This document shows positions 8,856 through 16,703 of a stretch of 23,840 nt of DNA, in pieces. Source of the stretch: Patescibacteria group bacterium (lineage in GTDB: Bacteria > Patescibacteriota > Microgenomatia > UBA8517); assembly GCA_025057695.1 (NCBI GenBank), contig JANWVB010000009.1, positions 1 to 23,840 on the forward strand, given 5' to 3'. The position numbers and the translations under genes were made by a program. Within the stretch, counting starts at the first letter, position 1. The number at the start of each line of letters is the position of its first letter. The notes beneath the pieces are model-generated. The model did not search any database. It had not been told where the DNA came from and worked only from the letters and a program-made list of their open reading frames with translations.

Positions 8856-8927
8856 TGACCCCACGGGGAATCGAACCCCGGTTACAGGGATGAAAGCCCT
8901 GTGTCCTAACCGCTAGACGATGGGGCC
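8856..8927 (-). tRNA. tRNA-Glu (UUC anticodon)
   Basis: Minus-strand cloverleaf of 72 bases: acceptor GGCCCCA/TGGGGTC, D arm with GTCTAGCGGTTAGGAC, anticodon stem CAGGG/CCCTG with loop CTTTCAT (anticodon TTC), a four-base variable region and T arm CGGGG/CCCCG around TTCGATT. The discriminator is A and CCA is not encoded (ACAGG follows). Confidence 0.95.
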
Positions 8928-9039
8928 AATTGTTTTTTCACTCAAGCTAAAATTTAATTTCCAAAATAACCAAAAAAACCACCAGCAAAAAGTATTCTAG
9001 CATTTTAATTGTTTTAATGCTATTTACTTGGCAAACATT

Positions 9040-9069
9040 TAGACAAAAATTTCATAAAAAATGTACAAT
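9040..9069 (+). promoter_or_regulatory. Promoter of the SpoU/TrmH gene (leaderless type)
   Basis: TAGACA (9040-9045), an 18-base spacer and TACAAT (9064-9069). ATG 9076 begins seven bases after the box. The earlier in-frame ATG at 9061 overlaps the -10 box and is therefore unlikely as the start. Confidence 0.55.
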
Positions 9070-9075
9070 TTAGAG

Positions 9076-9606
9076 ATGAAATTAAATGCCAAACAACTCA
9101 GAAAACTTGATAAAAGTAAAATGCCAATGTCAGAAATCAAAAGAAGCCCAATTTTCTTGATCCTTGATAATGTTTTGGACACTTACAACATAGGTTCGCT
9201 TTTTAGACTGGCAGATGCTATAGCGGCAGAAAAATTGTATATTTGCGGAAAATCTGAATACCCCCCGTCCTCAAGAATCCACAAAGCCGCCGTAGGAACA
9301 GAATCTTATGTGGACTGGGAAAAACACGACAGCGCGCTAGAAGTAATTAAAATTTTAAAAGACAAAGGCACACAAATAATATCTGTGGAACAAAACCCAA
9401 AATCAATAGACTACAAAATGCTAACTAAAAATCTAGTAAAATTTCCATGCGCCATTGTGGTTGGGCATGAAAGCAATGGCGTATCAGAAGAAGTGCTTAA
9501 AGAAAGCGATATTATAGCTGAACTGCCAATGCTTGGAATTAATAAATCTTTTAATGTATGGGGATCAGCGGCTGTTATCTGCTACAAGATATTAGAATTT
9601 ATATAA
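9076..9606 (+). CDS. SpoU/TrmH-family RNA 2'-O-methyltransferase
   Basis: A 176-residue protein with the SPOUT fold (PF00588), which transfers methyl from S-adenosylmethionine to a ribose 2'-OH in tRNA or rRNA. All three family motifs are visible: motif 1 LDNVLDTYNIGSLFRLADA (about residues 25-43), motif 2 AIVVGHESNGVSEEVLKES (about 129-147) and motif 3 LPMLGINKSFNVWGSAAVI (about 154-172). The usual SLNVS of motif 3 reads SFNVW, a mild deviation. Only about 20 residues precede the domain, so it lacks the extra N-terminal RNA-binding domain of RlmB-type enzymes. The substrate RNA cannot be told from sequence. I chose ATG 9076 over 9061 because of the promoter position. It converges on the DsbA-like gene with 20 bases between. 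Confidence 0.88.
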   Translation: MKLNAKQLRKLDKSKMPMSEIKRSPIFLILDNVLDTYNIGSLFRLADAIAAEKLYICGKSEYPPSSRIHKAAVGTESYVDWEKHDSALEVIKILKDKGTQIISVEQNPKSIDYKMLTKNLVKFPCAIVVGHESNGVSEEVLKESDIIAELPMLGINKSFNVWGSAAVICYKILEFI

Positions 9607-9626
9607 ATATCAGCCGTCTGCATTGC

Positions 9627-10538
9627 TTACTCTCCAAGAGCGGATTTAACCGCTGGCTCCATTTGGGTATAACTGTAAGCACCGGCAAATTTTGTGGTAT
9701 TTACAAAAAACGCAGGCGTTCCTGAAACTCCCAACGAACGGGCAATTGTCATTTCAGAAGAAGGCCTGTTGTCATACTTGCCACTTTCAAGACAAGACTT
9801 CATGTCTGAAGGATTGACAGCGCTTTCCAAAAAATCTGCAAGTTCTTTTGCTTTTGATTTGTCATTTTTGACTACATTATTAAGCAATTCATAGCCTTTG
9901 TTGGAATACAAAAGATCATGCGCTTGCCAAAACTTACCCTTTTCGTTAGCGCAGAGAAGCGCTTTGTGCCCCATCTCTCCGTTGCCATGTCCATCAGAAA
10001 AGATATAAACAAGAGAAGCTTTTTTAGAATCAACCAACTTTTTTATTTCCGTCATTGGAGGGACATATGTTCCTCCTTCAGAAACCGATTTGAATTGTGA
10101 ATATCTGGAATCAGATTCAATCAATTTATTAACAAGCTCAGGATTTTTGCCACCAGCTATGTGACAAAAAGGACAACTTGGATCTTCAACGACAACAAAT
10201 GTAAGCTTTGAATTTTTATCTCCAAAAGTAAGCAAATTTTGGTTAAACAATTTTTTAATTTGATCTTTGGTTACATTAACTTGCTCTTGTTGTTGATTAG
10301 CTTGCTGTTGCGCGTTAGAATTTGCGGCTGTTTTTCCTTTCTCAAGCGATGAAACTTTCTCCCACAAAATGCCCACAACAAAGGCTAGAACAATCGCAAA
10401 AACAGTTAAAACAGGCACCAACTTTTCTAGCAACGAAACTTTTTTAGGTTGGTCTGACAAAGAGCCACCACTAAGATCATTATTCTTGGAAGTCAAACGC
10501 AAACTCGTTTTTGTGGGTGTTTTTTTCTTTACCGCCAT
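9627..10538 (-). CDS. Membrane-anchored DsbA-like thioredoxin-fold protein
   Basis: 303 residues: a basic, Lys/Thr-rich cytoplasmic start (1-32), one membrane anchor (about 38-59, VPVLTVFAIVLAFVVGILWE), a Gln/Asn-rich linker (70-90), then an exported thioredoxin-fold domain. The active site is CPFC at residues 122-125 (VVVEDPSCPFC), with the cis-proline loop GVSGTPAFFVN near 271-280, as in DsbA/DsbG-type (Thioredoxin_4) proteins. It probably forms or rearranges disulfides of exported proteins. Two further cysteines (196 and 249) lie outside the active site. It follows trxB after 62 bases on the same strand, in a cluster with trxA. No ribosome binding site precedes the ATG. Confidence 0.88.
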   Translation of the reverse strand: MAVKKKTPTKTSLRLTSKNNDLSGGSLSDQPKKVSLLEKLVPVLTVFAIVLAFVVGILWEKVSSLEKGKTAANSNAQQQANQQQEQVNVTKDQIKKLFNQNLLTFGDKNSKLTFVVVEDPSCPFCHIAGGKNPELVNKLIESDSRYSQFKSVSEGGTYVPPMTEIKKLVDSKKASLVYIFSDGHGNGEMGHKALLCANEKGKFWQAHDLLYSNKGYELLNNVVKNDKSKAKELADFLESAVNPSDMKSCLESGKYDNRPSSEMTIARSLGVSGTPAFFVNTTKFAGAYSYTQMEPAVKSALGE

Positions 10539-10573
10539 TCCATTTATTTAAAAATACTTGTACTTTTGATATT

Positions 10574-10590
10574 TTGCTTTGATAAAGCAA
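10574..10590. repeat. Small inverted repeat between trxB and the DsbA-like gene
   Basis: TTGCTTT and AAAGCAA flank a three-base loop (GAT), a perfect 7-bp stem just after the trxB stop. No T-run follows on either strand, so it is not a standard terminator; it might protect an mRNA end or weaken read-through. Confidence 0.35.
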
Positions 10591-10600
10591 CTTTGTCAAC

Positions 10601-11569
10601 CTACCAAGTTGGAATATCTTTATCCAAATACAAAAGAGCGTCCATTGCCGCCATGCACCCAAAACCTGCTGAAGTTATGGCTTGTTTATAGTAAGCGTCA
10701 TGTATCTCTCCGGCGGCAAAAACGCCTTCGACGCTTGTTTTCGTATTGTCATGAACAATAACATAACCACGCTCATCGATATCAACTTGACCAACAAAAA
10801 TTTCGCTTGCCGGCGCATGTCCAATAGCTATAAAAATGCCATTTACCAAAAGCTCACCTTCTTCGTAAGTTTTATTGTTTTTTATCTTAAGTTTTTCAAC
10901 CACACTAGATCCCATAATTTCGACCACTTCAGTGTTCCATAAAAATTCTATCCTTGCGTTTTTTCTTACCTTCTCTTGCATAGCAAATGATGCTCTGAGC
11001 TGATCTCTTCTATGAATCACATAAACTTTGCTTGCGTATTTTGTTAAAACCAAAGCTTCTGTTAATGCGGAATCGCCACCGCCAACAACCGCCACAATTT
11101 TGTCTTTGTAAAAAGGAGCATCACATGGAGCGCAAGTGGCAACACCTCTACCTAAAAATTCTTGCTCACCAGAAATGCCAAGCCATTTATTTCTTGCTCC
11201 TGTCGCAATTATCACAGAATTTGATCTAATAGCTTCATCTGTTGTATAAATCTCAAAAGGCTTTTTTTTGAAATCTACCCTTACAACGTTTTTCTCAACA
11301 AACTCAGCTCCAAACCTTTCAGCTTGGAATCGCATTCTGTCCATTAATTCTGGTCCTTGAATTCCTTCATGAAACCCGGGAAAATTGTCAACCACGGTGG
11401 TTAACTTTAGTTGTCCTCCCCAATTCTCGCCACCTAAAATAATTGTAGACGCCGCTCCACGAGTTGTGTAAATTGCAGCCGTTAACGCGGAAGGACCGGA
11501 ACCTATTATTGCAACATCCCATGTTTCTCCTTTTTTAGGTTTTTGGGCAAACTCCAATTTCTCAAACAT
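10601..11569 (-). CDS. trxB: Thioredoxin reductase
   Basis: A 322-residue flavoprotein that uses NADPH to reduce thioredoxin. The N-terminal FAD site is IIGSGPSALTAAIY (about residues 21-34). The redox centre is CAPC at 146-149, where the E. coli enzyme has CATC. The NADPH domain has VVGGGDSALTEALVL (161-175) and HRRDQLRASFAMQ. The C-terminal FAD signature is GVFAAGEIHDAYYKQ, in place of the usual GDV-x-D. Length is typical. About 10 extra residues precede the FAD strand. On the minus strand TAAGAT (11582-11577) lies seven bases before the ATG. Downstream lies the DsbA-like gene and upstream the 91-residue acidic protein and trxA, so the thioredoxin system is clustered. Confidence 0.93.
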   Translation of the reverse strand: MFEKLEFAQKPKKGETWDVAIIGSGPSALTAAIYTTRGAASTIILGGENWGGQLKLTTVVDNFPGFHEGIQGPELMDRMRFQAERFGAEFVEKNVVRVDFKKKPFEIYTTDEAIRSNSVIIATGARNKWLGISGEQEFLGRGVATCAPCDAPFYKDKIVAVVGGGDSALTEALVLTKYASKVYVIHRRDQLRASFAMQEKVRKNARIEFLWNTEVVEIMGSSVVEKLKIKNNKTYEEGELLVNGIFIAIGHAPASEIFVGQVDIDERGYVIVHDNTKTSVEGVFAAGEIHDAYYKQAITSAGFGCMAAMDALLYLDKDIPTW

Positions 11570-11576
11570 AATTTTA

Positions 11577-11582
11577 ATCTTA
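11577..11582 (-). promoter_or_regulatory. -10 box before trxB
   Basis: TAAGAT on the minus strand, seven bases before the ATG at 11569. The -35 region is weak (TTAATC at about 17 bases). It suggests trxB can start its own leaderless transcript, separate from trxA. Confidence 0.35.
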
Positions 11583-11708
11583 AAAAGACACTCAAGTTAG
11601 ATTAAAGAAAATCAAAACCTTTATCAACTGCTGACTTGCCAAAAAATCAAAACGGCAAAATGGAGCAATTTTTAAACATCACCTGTGAACCAAAAATTAC
11701 AAATCGAG

Positions 11709-11984
11709 TTAACTTTGATCCGAAGAATTTGTCTTGCTAAAACCTGAGCTTTCAACCACAGAAATTTGCTGATTATCATATGATTGAGGCTGATCAACAA
11801 CTTCCGCAGTCTCTTCTGGTTGAGAAATCAAGCCTTCATTAGAAAAAATATTGTTAGCAGAGAAACTACCATCTTGGCTAACATCCACTGTAGGATCAGG
11901 AGCAACAGCAGGCTCATCAATCAAAGCAAAAGAAGACAATTGGGAAATTAAATTTGTGTTTTGCTGATTTTTATTGGGATCCAT
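11709..11984 (-). CDS. Small acidic low-complexity protein
   Basis: A 91-residue ORF rich in Asn, Gln, Ser, Asp and Glu with hardly any basic residues (MDPNKNQQNTNLISQLSS at the start, FSKTNSSDQS at the end). It has no cysteine, membrane segment or recognised domain and is probably disordered. It lies between trxA (81 bases upstream) and trxB (139 bases downstream) on the same strand. The composition, with Asn/Gln-rich ends and DEP/PEE clusters, looks protein-like rather than random, but support is limited to an open frame and position. Confidence 0.5.
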   Translation of the reverse strand: MDPNKNQQNTNLISQLSSFALIDEPAVAPDPTVDVSQDGSFSANNIFSNEGLISQPEETAEVVDQPQSYDNQQISVVESSGFSKTNSSDQS

Positions 11985-12065
11985 TAAATTTGGTTTATTA
12001 TTATTATTAAAATAAGATTGGGAGAAGAAACTTGTTGAAAAAAATTAAATCGAAATTCGTAAAGA

Positions 12066-12386
12066 TTATAAAGCCTTTTTGATCAAATCTTCAAATGCTT
12101 GTTTCCCGGCAAAACCAACCTGTCTGCCTACTTCCTTTCCATTCTGAAAAAGGATCGCAGTTGGGATAGACATGACGCCAAACTGACTAGCATATTTTTG
12201 CTGTTCGTCAACATTTAGTTTAACTATCAAAACTTTGTCTTTGTACTCTTCTGAAAGTTGTTCTAGAACCGGTCCTGCCATTTGGCATGGACCACACCAT
12301 GGAGCCCAGAAATCAACCAAAACAGGAATTTGAGACTGCAAAACTTTTTCTTCAAAAGTATCGTCTGTTATATCAACTACCGCCAT
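12066..12386 (-). CDS. trxA: Thioredoxin
   Basis: A 106-residue classical thioredoxin, a cytoplasmic dithiol reductant recycled by TrxB. The active site is WCGPC at residues 30-34 within VDFWAPWCGPCQMAGPV; the buried Asp (D25) and the cis-proline loop MSIPTAILF (P75) are present, and the C-terminal helix ends in LIKKAL. Length and motif order match the family exactly. Met replaces the usual Ile/Lys after CGPCQ, a minor variant. It begins the redox cluster on the minus strand and has the best promoter of the window. Confidence 0.95.
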   Translation of the reverse strand: MAVVDITDDTFEEKVLQSQIPVLVDFWAPWCGPCQMAGPVLEQLSEEYKDKVLIVKLNVDEQQKYASQFGVMSIPTAILFQNGKEVGRQVGFAGKQAFEDLIKKAL

Positions 12387-12397
12387 AACCAGTTCCC

Positions 12398-12426
12398 ACT
12401 ATACATACCAAGTTATGTCTCGTCAA
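12398..12426 (-). promoter_or_regulatory. Strong promoter of trxA
   Basis: Minus strand: TTGACG (12426-12421), exactly 17 bases, TATAGT (12403-12398), ten of twelve bases matching the sigma70 consensus. Transcription should start about 12391, leaving a leader of about five bases before ATG 12386. Confidence 0.7.
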
Positions 12427-12654
12427 TAACTTCTTGGTAAACGGTAAACAAGAATCCAAACGGCAATCTTGCTTGGGTATCAAAGAGTGTCAGTTATTAT
12501 ATGGACAACCTTATATAATTCTCGCGTCTGTCAAGACATAACAAGAAAAAGGCTTCATTGCTCAGGATATCGGATTTTCTTGAAGCATTCGCTTTAACGC
12601 AAGACTTACAAAGCATTTTCAGAATCCGCAACATACACTTCTTCAGATCTTTGA

Positions 12655-12660
12655 TAAAAT
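12655..12660 (+). promoter_or_regulatory. -10 box before the broken methyltransferase gene
   Basis: TAAAAT lies nine bases before ATG 12670. The -35 region is not recognisable. The remaining bases back to trxA hold no gene. Confidence 0.3.
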
Positions 12661-12669
12661 TATTTTTCT

Positions 12670-13418
12670 ATGACAGATGAAACAAAATCGATTTCCGACC
12701 TTCTAAATTTTTTAAAACCACCTGCACTTCAAAAAGACAAACCACTTTTACCCCTTTCTTTTACTGAATTCTTCCATCAAACGCTTCCTAGAAAAGAGGC
12801 TATTGCAACAATCAGATTAGAAAACAACCCTATTTTTAACAAATTAGTCCCTTTCCAGGTTCAGGGAGCAAGATTAGCCTTAAATGCCATCACCATTGCG
12901 GTCCGCATGAAATATATCGATGTTAACAAACTAAAACGTATTGCTGATTTTGGGGCAGGCATCGGAGGACCCACCTTCGCTTTGGTAGAAATCGCTAAAG
13001 TCCTTGGGGGGCAAGTTAGCGCAATTGAACAAGATGAAAGATTAGCAACCAAAATAGTTGATTTAGGAATATCACCGAAAGACAACGTCCGCATCGAAGA
13101 TGGTATACAACATATTAGTAATGTAAAAAATACTGGAGCAGAAGGATATGATTTAGTCACATCTTTTATGTTAGGTCCCGACATGCCTGAGAACTATTTC
13201 GCAACTTGGCACGTGCTTCATATCAAGGACTAAACGAAGGAGGTAACTTATTGGTAAGATCCGATTACGATACACTTACTACCGCCAAGGCAATTTGCGA
13301 GGAATCGGGAGTGCACTATAAGTTTATCCATGGTATTGATGGTATTGATGAGCAAGGCACGACTACAGTTCCTCATATCTTAATAGTTACAAAAGAAGGT
13401 TGCGCGAGAATTCGGTAA
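12670..13418 (+). pseudogene. SAM-dependent methyltransferase, split by one frameshift
   Basis: Two frames make one protein of about 248 residues. The first (12670-13233) holds the Rossmann-like SAM site: motif I RIADFGAGIGGPTFALVEIA (about residues 94-113), the acidic end of strand 2 in VSAIEQDERLA (about 117-127), and YDLVTSFMLGPD (motif IV region). It then runs into a stop. From about 13204 the -1 frame reads TLARASYQGLNEGGNLLVRS, the usual post-motif helix and GG-N-LLV strand, and continues to 13418. One missing T in the ACTTGG at 13204-13209 explains the split. The family is a class I methyltransferase; the substrate is unknown. The gene is either recently inactivated or carries a sequence error. 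Confidence 0.75.
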
Positions 13419-13491
13419 TCAATACGTTTTGTTAGTTTGAACAATTAAAACCTGATATTTGATAAAATTTTCTAACTCAAATCATAAATTG

Positions 13492-15018
13492 TTAAACCTG
13501 CCCATACAATCTTTCATACTTTTCTCTCAAATAATCTAAAAGGTAGTTAGGATTAAGATCTTCACCGGTAATTCTCTTGCATAACTCACTTGGCCAATAC
13601 AAGCTGCCGTGTTGGTGAATATTTGAGCGCAACCACGAAAGTATTGCTCCAAATTCCCCTTTTGAGACTTTTTCGACAACATTAATTTCTTTTCTCATCA
13701 CATTTGCAAACTGAGCCGCGTAAAGGTTGCCTAGAGTATAAGTTGGAAAGTAACCAATACTTCCATAGCTCCAGTGAACATCCTGCAAAACCCCCTCTCT
13801 ATCAGTTTCTGGAACAACTCCTAGATAATCTCGCATTTTCTCGCGCCAAATTCCTGGCAAATCCTCTGGTTTGATCTTTTTGTTAATTAACGCTTCTTCT
13901 ATCTCAAACCTGAGAGCAATATGTAAATTATATGTAACTTCATCTGCTTCCACACGAATTAGACTTGGCTTTACAATATTAAACAACAAGTGCAATTCTT
14001 CTTTGTCCGCTTTGCCAACTTGGTCATTAAACAAGGTATGAAGTATCGGCTCAATAAAAGAGATAAATTCATAGCTTCTCCCAATTTGGTTTTCCCAAAA
14101 TCTTGACTGACTTTCATGAATGCCAAGCGACACCCCGCCATCAATGGGAGTGTATTCATAATCCCGCAATACTCCTTGCTCATACAAAGCATGCCCCACC
14201 TCGTGAATAGCGCTTGCCAAAGAATCGCGAAAGTCATTTACTTTGTATCTTGTTGTAATCCTGACATCGTCTCTGCCTAGCGTTTCTGTGAAAGGATGTG
14301 CTGAAACATCAAGTCTGCCCGCGGTAAAATCGTAACCTAATTTGCGCGCCACAAAAAGCGCGATTTGTCTTTGGTGCTCTACTGGATAATTTGCATTTTC
14401 CGAAAAATACTTTTGAGACAAGGCAACAATTTCGTCGTACTTTTCTGAACTCTGAACACTTTTAAGCAAATCTCTAAGTTTTGGTCGTAAATCATCAAAT
14501 ACTGCTTTCACCTGAGAAAAAGTCAAACCCGGCTCGTAAAGGTCCAAAAGCGCATCGTACGGATTGTCTTGGTAGCCTAAATGATCAGCAATTAACTGGC
14601 AAAGATTGACAACTTTCTTAAGATGCGGCAAAAAGTCTGAAAAAGAATCTTCTTGCTTTGCTTTTTGCCAAGCCATAAAGGCTTGCGAAGTAGTTTTGCT
14701 AAACTCAACAACCAAACTTTGCGGAACTTTGAAATAATATTTCCCCTGCCAGTTAAGATTCCTTATTATTGCTTTCTCGGTTTCAGTTAAATCAGATTCG
14801 TTTTCAACTTCCTCCAGCAAATTCCTGAGTTTTTTTGATAACCATTTTTCTGATATCAATTGAGTAACATAAGCGCTTTGCGCCGCACGACCATCCGCCG
14901 CCGCTTCTGGCAAACTGACATTCATGTCATATCCCAAAACAGCCGAAATCTTGCTAAGCAAATAAATCTCTTTGTACAATGACAAAAGTTCCTGAATCTT
15001 TTTATTTTTAGAAACCAT
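13492..15018 (-). CDS. M32-family metallocarboxypeptidase
   Basis: A 508-residue carboxypeptidase Taq-type enzyme (peptidase M32, PF02074), a cytoplasmic zinc peptidase removing C-terminal residues from peptides. The zinc site HEVGH lies at residues 272-276 (SAIHEVGHALYEQG), followed by the family's HESQSRFWEN block near 301-310, with E302 as a likely third ligand. The GSIGYFPTYTLGNLYAAQF block lies near 425-443. The length matches the family. I start at ATG 15018 (MVSKNKKIQELL); an upstream TTG at 15030 is also in frame but less likely. A TAAAAT box 12 bases upstream would leave a leader of about five bases. It is divergent from the histidine phosphatase gene. Confidence 0.92.
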   Translation of the reverse strand: MVSKNKKIQELLSLYKEIYLLSKISAVLGYDMNVSLPEAAADGRAAQSAYVTQLISEKWLSKKLRNLLEEVENESDLTETEKAIIRNLNWQGKYYFKVPQSLVVEFSKTTSQAFMAWQKAKQEDSFSDFLPHLKKVVNLCQLIADHLGYQDNPYDALLDLYEPGLTFSQVKAVFDDLRPKLRDLLKSVQSSEKYDEIVALSQKYFSENANYPVEHQRQIALFVARKLGYDFTAGRLDVSAHPFTETLGRDDVRITTRYKVNDFRDSLASAIHEVGHALYEQGVLRDYEYTPIDGGVSLGIHESQSRFWENQIGRSYEFISFIEPILHTLFNDQVGKADKEELHLLFNIVKPSLIRVEADEVTYNLHIALRFEIEEALINKKIKPEDLPGIWREKMRDYLGVVPETDREGVLQDVHWSYGSIGYFPTYTLGNLYAAQFANVMRKEINVVEKVSKGEFGAILSWLRSNIHQHGSLYWPSELCKRITGEDLNPNYLLDYLREKYERLYGQV

Positions 15019-15079
15019 AAATTTTAACAAATTTTAAACATTAAATTCCGAAATAATCAACATTTTTCAAACACAATCA

Positions 15080-15085
15080 TATAAT
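15080..15085 (+). promoter_or_regulatory. -10 box before the histidine phosphatase gene
   Basis: A consensus TATAAT ends only three bases before ATG 15089, closer than at the other genes of the window. If used, transcription would start inside the first codons, so either the next -10-like sequence upstream is used or the real start is a later codon. Confidence 0.35.
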
Positions 15086-15088
15086 AGC

Positions 15089-15583
15089 ATGAAAATTTAT
15101 ATTTTCAGACACGGACAGACAATAGAGTCAAAATATAATTTGGCATATTCCAGAGAACGTAAATTAACAGCCGAAATCCTGCCTGAAACCATTCCAGTAA
15201 TAGAAAAACTAGGCAAGTTTCTCTCCCAAGTGAAAACCGATGCCAATTTTACATCCCCTGTAAAAAGATGTTTGCAAACCGTTGAGATTATAAAAAAGGC
15301 AAGCGGCAAAGAATTTGAAGTGGATGAAGATATAAAAGAATGGATGGATCCAGAAGAAAGCTTTGAAAGTCTCGTTCAAAGAGTAAGTCACTTCTACGCA
15401 AAAATCACAAATTCAGATTATAATTCAGTGGCAATATGCTCGCATGGCGCCATTCTGGCAGGAATAAAATCTTTTTTTGAAAATCAAAATTTCCCAATAC
15501 AAAATCTCCATGACTACCCAAGCCCGGGAGTGTTAATTGTTTTGGATAGCAAAACTAAAAACGTAGAACAAATTAATTTTTGA
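15089..15583 (+). CDS. Histidine phosphatase family protein
   Basis: 164 residues of the phosphoglycerate mutase-like histidine phosphatase superfamily. The phosphoacceptor motif is IFRHGQTIESKYN at residues 4-16 (R7, H8). The second arginine lies in FTSPVKRCLQTVEII (about 54-68), an acidic residue in IKEWMDPEESFES and the second histidine in AICSHGAILAGI (about 114-125). It is short for the family, as in SixA-like and CobC-like proteins, and lacks the long insertions of true glycolytic mutases. The substrate cannot be predicted. A single gene, divergent from M32 and converging on the PH-like gene 53 bases away. Confidence 0.88.
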   Translation: MKIYIFRHGQTIESKYNLAYSRERKLTAEILPETIPVIEKLGKFLSQVKTDANFTSPVKRCLQTVEIIKKASGKEFEVDEDIKEWMDPEESFESLVQRVSHFYAKITNSDYNSVAICSHGAILAGIKSFFENQNFPIQNLHDYPSPGVLIVLDSKTKNVEQINF

Positions 15584-15636
15584 ACAAGAAACCACATTTT
15601 TAAATTTCTATCTATCTGTATCTCCAATTTCAAAAA

Positions 15637-16098
15637 TCACTTTCTGGCAAATTGAGATTGCCGAGATGCCTGTCGTAACACATCTCGTCTGGTTTGAGGA
15701 TAAAGCCAATAAGGCACATCAACCCCTCCGGCATCTTCTATAAGCAAACCATCAATTATCTCTTTTGCAACTTTAGCCTTGCCTTTGGGAAGCATTTTTA
15801 TTTCTAAGGTATGAGCAGGATTTTTGCCAATAATTGTAATAGAATCAAAAAATGGAGAATGTGTTAACACAATTCTGCCTACATCTTTTACAGGAATGGT
15901 CTCTACATAAGAAAACAAAAATTCTCTCCTAATAACAGATATCGTCTTTTCTTGGATAACCAACTCATCAGGGAAAAAATCAAACGGCCAATAAGCTTTG
16001 ACCCTAAATAGTTCTCTGTTAAAATTTTTAGTAGTGGGCAATGTATTAGATTCGTAAATACCTGATTGTATTTTTGAAGGGTAAGGTTTTGTTCTCAT
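15637..16098 (-). CDS. Probable bacterial PH-like domain protein
   Basis: A 153-residue soluble protein. Residues about 30-125 read like a bacterial pleckstrin-homology domain: VKAYWPFDFFPDELVIQEK, ISVIRREFLFSYVETIPVKD, VGRIVLTHSPFFDSITI, then strands ending in a helix (KGKAKVAKEIIDGLL). The basic C-terminus (QTRRDVLRQASRQSQFARK) may bind membrane or nucleic acid. The family call is from remembered pattern, not a search. It starts four bases after the stop of the membrane-protein gene upstream, without a ribosome binding site, so the two are probably translated from one message. Confidence 0.65.
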   Translation of the reverse strand: MRTKPYPSKIQSGIYESNTLPTTKNFNRELFRVKAYWPFDFFPDELVIQEKTISVIRREFLFSYVETIPVKDVGRIVLTHSPFFDSITIIGKNPAHTLEIKMLPKGKAKVAKEIIDGLLIEDAGGVDVPYWLYPQTRRDVLRQASRQSQFARK

Positions 16099-16102
16099 TA
16101 AG

Positions 16103-16660
16103 TTACAAAAAAAGAGCTAGTAAAAGAACCAAAACCAAATTTACCCCCACATACAAAATCTGTTGTTTTTTTGACAAATCAAAGGGAATTGCATAGAACC
16201 AGTTGTTTATGTTTTTTTTCTCATTCAATTGCAAAATCTGTTCAACAACCAAATGTAGCAGAAAAAAAACAACCACTCCTTTGCCAAAGATAGATGCCCC
16301 GGAAGAAACAACCCAAAAGGAAACCAGAACAAATATCAACTGGAAATGGGCGGTATGCAAAATAAATTTATTGCGTTCGTCATGGCTTGCAAAAAGCAGT
16401 TTAATTCCAGAAACTAAATTCCCTTTTGAGAAATAACCTCTTACTCTTTGAGAGGTCAATTCTTCAGGACGAATGCCATAAACATATATCAAATGATCCA
16501 AATAAGGAAGCAATGAACCAATTATTGCCCCATATAAAAAAGGCAAGATGACACGATACAAAGAAGATAATTCGTACGAAGAAAACCACTGCTTAAAAAG
16601 ACCAACCAAAAGTAAAAGCGCAAAAAAGAGACTTGTGTGTACAATTAATCTTTCTTTCAT
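16103..16660 (-). CDS. Membrane protein resembling YdjM/DUF457 hydrolases
   Basis: 185 residues with four or five membrane segments (about 8-26, 38-58, 100-122, 124-142, 166-184). IIGSLLPYLDHLIY (about 46-59) resembles the GSLLPDIDH motif of the YdjM/DUF457 family of inner-membrane putative metal-dependent hydrolases; the first Asp is Tyr here. HTAHFQL and LHLVVEQI supply further histidines where that family has HRG-xTHS and H-xxxD. The match is diverged, so the catalytic role is uncertain. On the minus strand GATAAT lies nine bases before the ATG. It is followed almost directly by the PH-like gene. Confidence 0.6.
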   Translation of the reverse strand: MKERLIVHTSLFFALLLLVGLFKQWFSSYELSSLYRVILPFLYGAIIGSLLPYLDHLIYVYGIRPEELTSQRVRGYFSKGNLVSGIKLLFASHDERNKFILHTAHFQLIFVLVSFWVVSSGASIFGKGVVVFFLLHLVVEQILQLNEKKNINNWFYAIPFDLSKKQQILYVGVNLVLVLLLALFL

Positions 16661-16703
16661 GGCATTACTATTATCTTGCGCCTAATCTTTGGCAAACGCA
16701 ATA

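Noticed and set aside
12861..13184. 107-residue minus-strand frame inside the methyltransferase
   Set aside because: It is the antisense shadow of a gene with clear SAM-binding motifs.
13236..13253. Perfect Shine-Dalgarno (AAGGAGGT) seven bases before a TTG inside the broken methyltransferase
   Set aside because: The bases encode EGG of the EGGNLLV strand expected there in class I methyltransferases, so the match is explained by coding. Other genes here use no such sites.
13441..13493. AACAATT ... AATTGTT pair as a terminator between the methyltransferase and the M32 gene
   Set aside because: The arms are short and A+T-only and are more than 40 bases apart, so a stable hairpin is unlikely.
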